Assembly (NCBI GenBank): GCA_964465145.1
Contig: CAYXJR010000025.1
Span: forward strand, 1-51,391
DNA length: 51,391 bases
Source of the DNA: JAUVKA01 sp964465145
GTDB lineage: Bacteria > Bacteroidota > Bacteroidia > Bacteroidales > UBA12481
Direction: 5' to 3'
The notes under the pieces were generated by a model. That model did not search any database and was not told the DNA's origin. It worked only from the letters and a program-made list of their open reading frames with translations. Position numbers and translations under genes: made by a program. Of this stretch, positions 51,389-51,391 are shown in pieces (position 1 is the stretch's first letter; the number at the start of each line of letters is the position of its first letter).

Positions 51389-51391
51389 ACA

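Noticed and set aside
1..51391. tRNA or rRNA genes and CRISPR arrays.
   Set aside because: No intergenic stretch shows cloverleaf signatures or regularly spaced repeats with unique spacers; the only tandem array is the heptanucleotide repeat.

Overview
The window looks like chromosomal DNA of a member of the Bacteroidota, probably a Bacteroidales/Marinilabiliales-like environmental lineage. The evidence is phylum-typical gene content and signals: a nusB-DUF1573-yajC-ybbR-coaE cluster, the PUR-like DUF3276 protein, DUF5606, a Type IX secretion sorting domain, an ftsK-lolA pair, and several TAnnTTTG promoter boxes. Species cannot be named from the sequence alone. Both ends carry the same 52-bp sequence in opposite orientation, so the window is probably a whole contig that stops in a repeat.

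Positions 1-10,840 hold a lipoprotein gene followed by a long minus-strand series. This includes histidine degradation (hutI, ftcD) behind an aminopeptidase P gene, a Type IX-secreted esterase that has lost its N-terminal half, a DUF819 membrane protein, lolA and ftsK. A 22-unit heptanucleotide tandem repeat sits between hutI and ftcD and contains the hutI stop codon. Positions 11,000-13,024 carry carbamate kinase and ornithine carbamoyltransferase. A LysM/periplasmic-binding protein, an oxidoreductase relic, a DASS anion transporter overlapping purC, and phoH follow on the minus strand to about 19,000.

Positions 19,075-25,461 are housekeeping genes: a SAM hydrolase family gene, mazG, DUF5606, a TerB-DnaJ protein, coaE, ybbR, yajC, DUF1573 and nusB. 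From 25,600 to 34,100 the region is more accessory. It holds DUF3276, two tandem GNAT-like paralogues, an Omp85 barrel relic, a 940-residue protein joining a glycosidase-like region to an FGE-fold domain without the catalytic cysteines, a PIN/NYN-like AT-hook protein, a broken small gene and a REP-associated (RAYT) transposase. Then come purL and a convergent purF-like gene that lacks the N-terminal catalytic cysteine, two GH13 alpha-amylase family genes and a retropepsin-like protease with a PDZ domain.

Positions ~43,930-51,391 are an integrated mobile element, all on the minus strand and open at the right edge. It encodes an XRE repressor, three proteins I do not recognise and a fourth next to the window edge, a RepA/DnaB-like helicase-ATPase, a zinc-finger HTH protein, a small serine resolvase, a probable 28-residue peptide and a large serine recombinase at its left end. 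The most interesting non-coding signal is upstream of the RepA-like gene: a compact three-way-junction-like structure whose hairpin loop is exactly complementary to the Shine-Dalgarno region of repA, which itself is part of a duplicated 10-mer. This suggests a pseudoknot-type translational or attenuation control of element replication.

Several genes in the window (esterase, oxidoreductase relic, Omp85 relic, small broken gene) show internal deletions or frameshifts, so the genome appears to be losing accessory genes by deletion.
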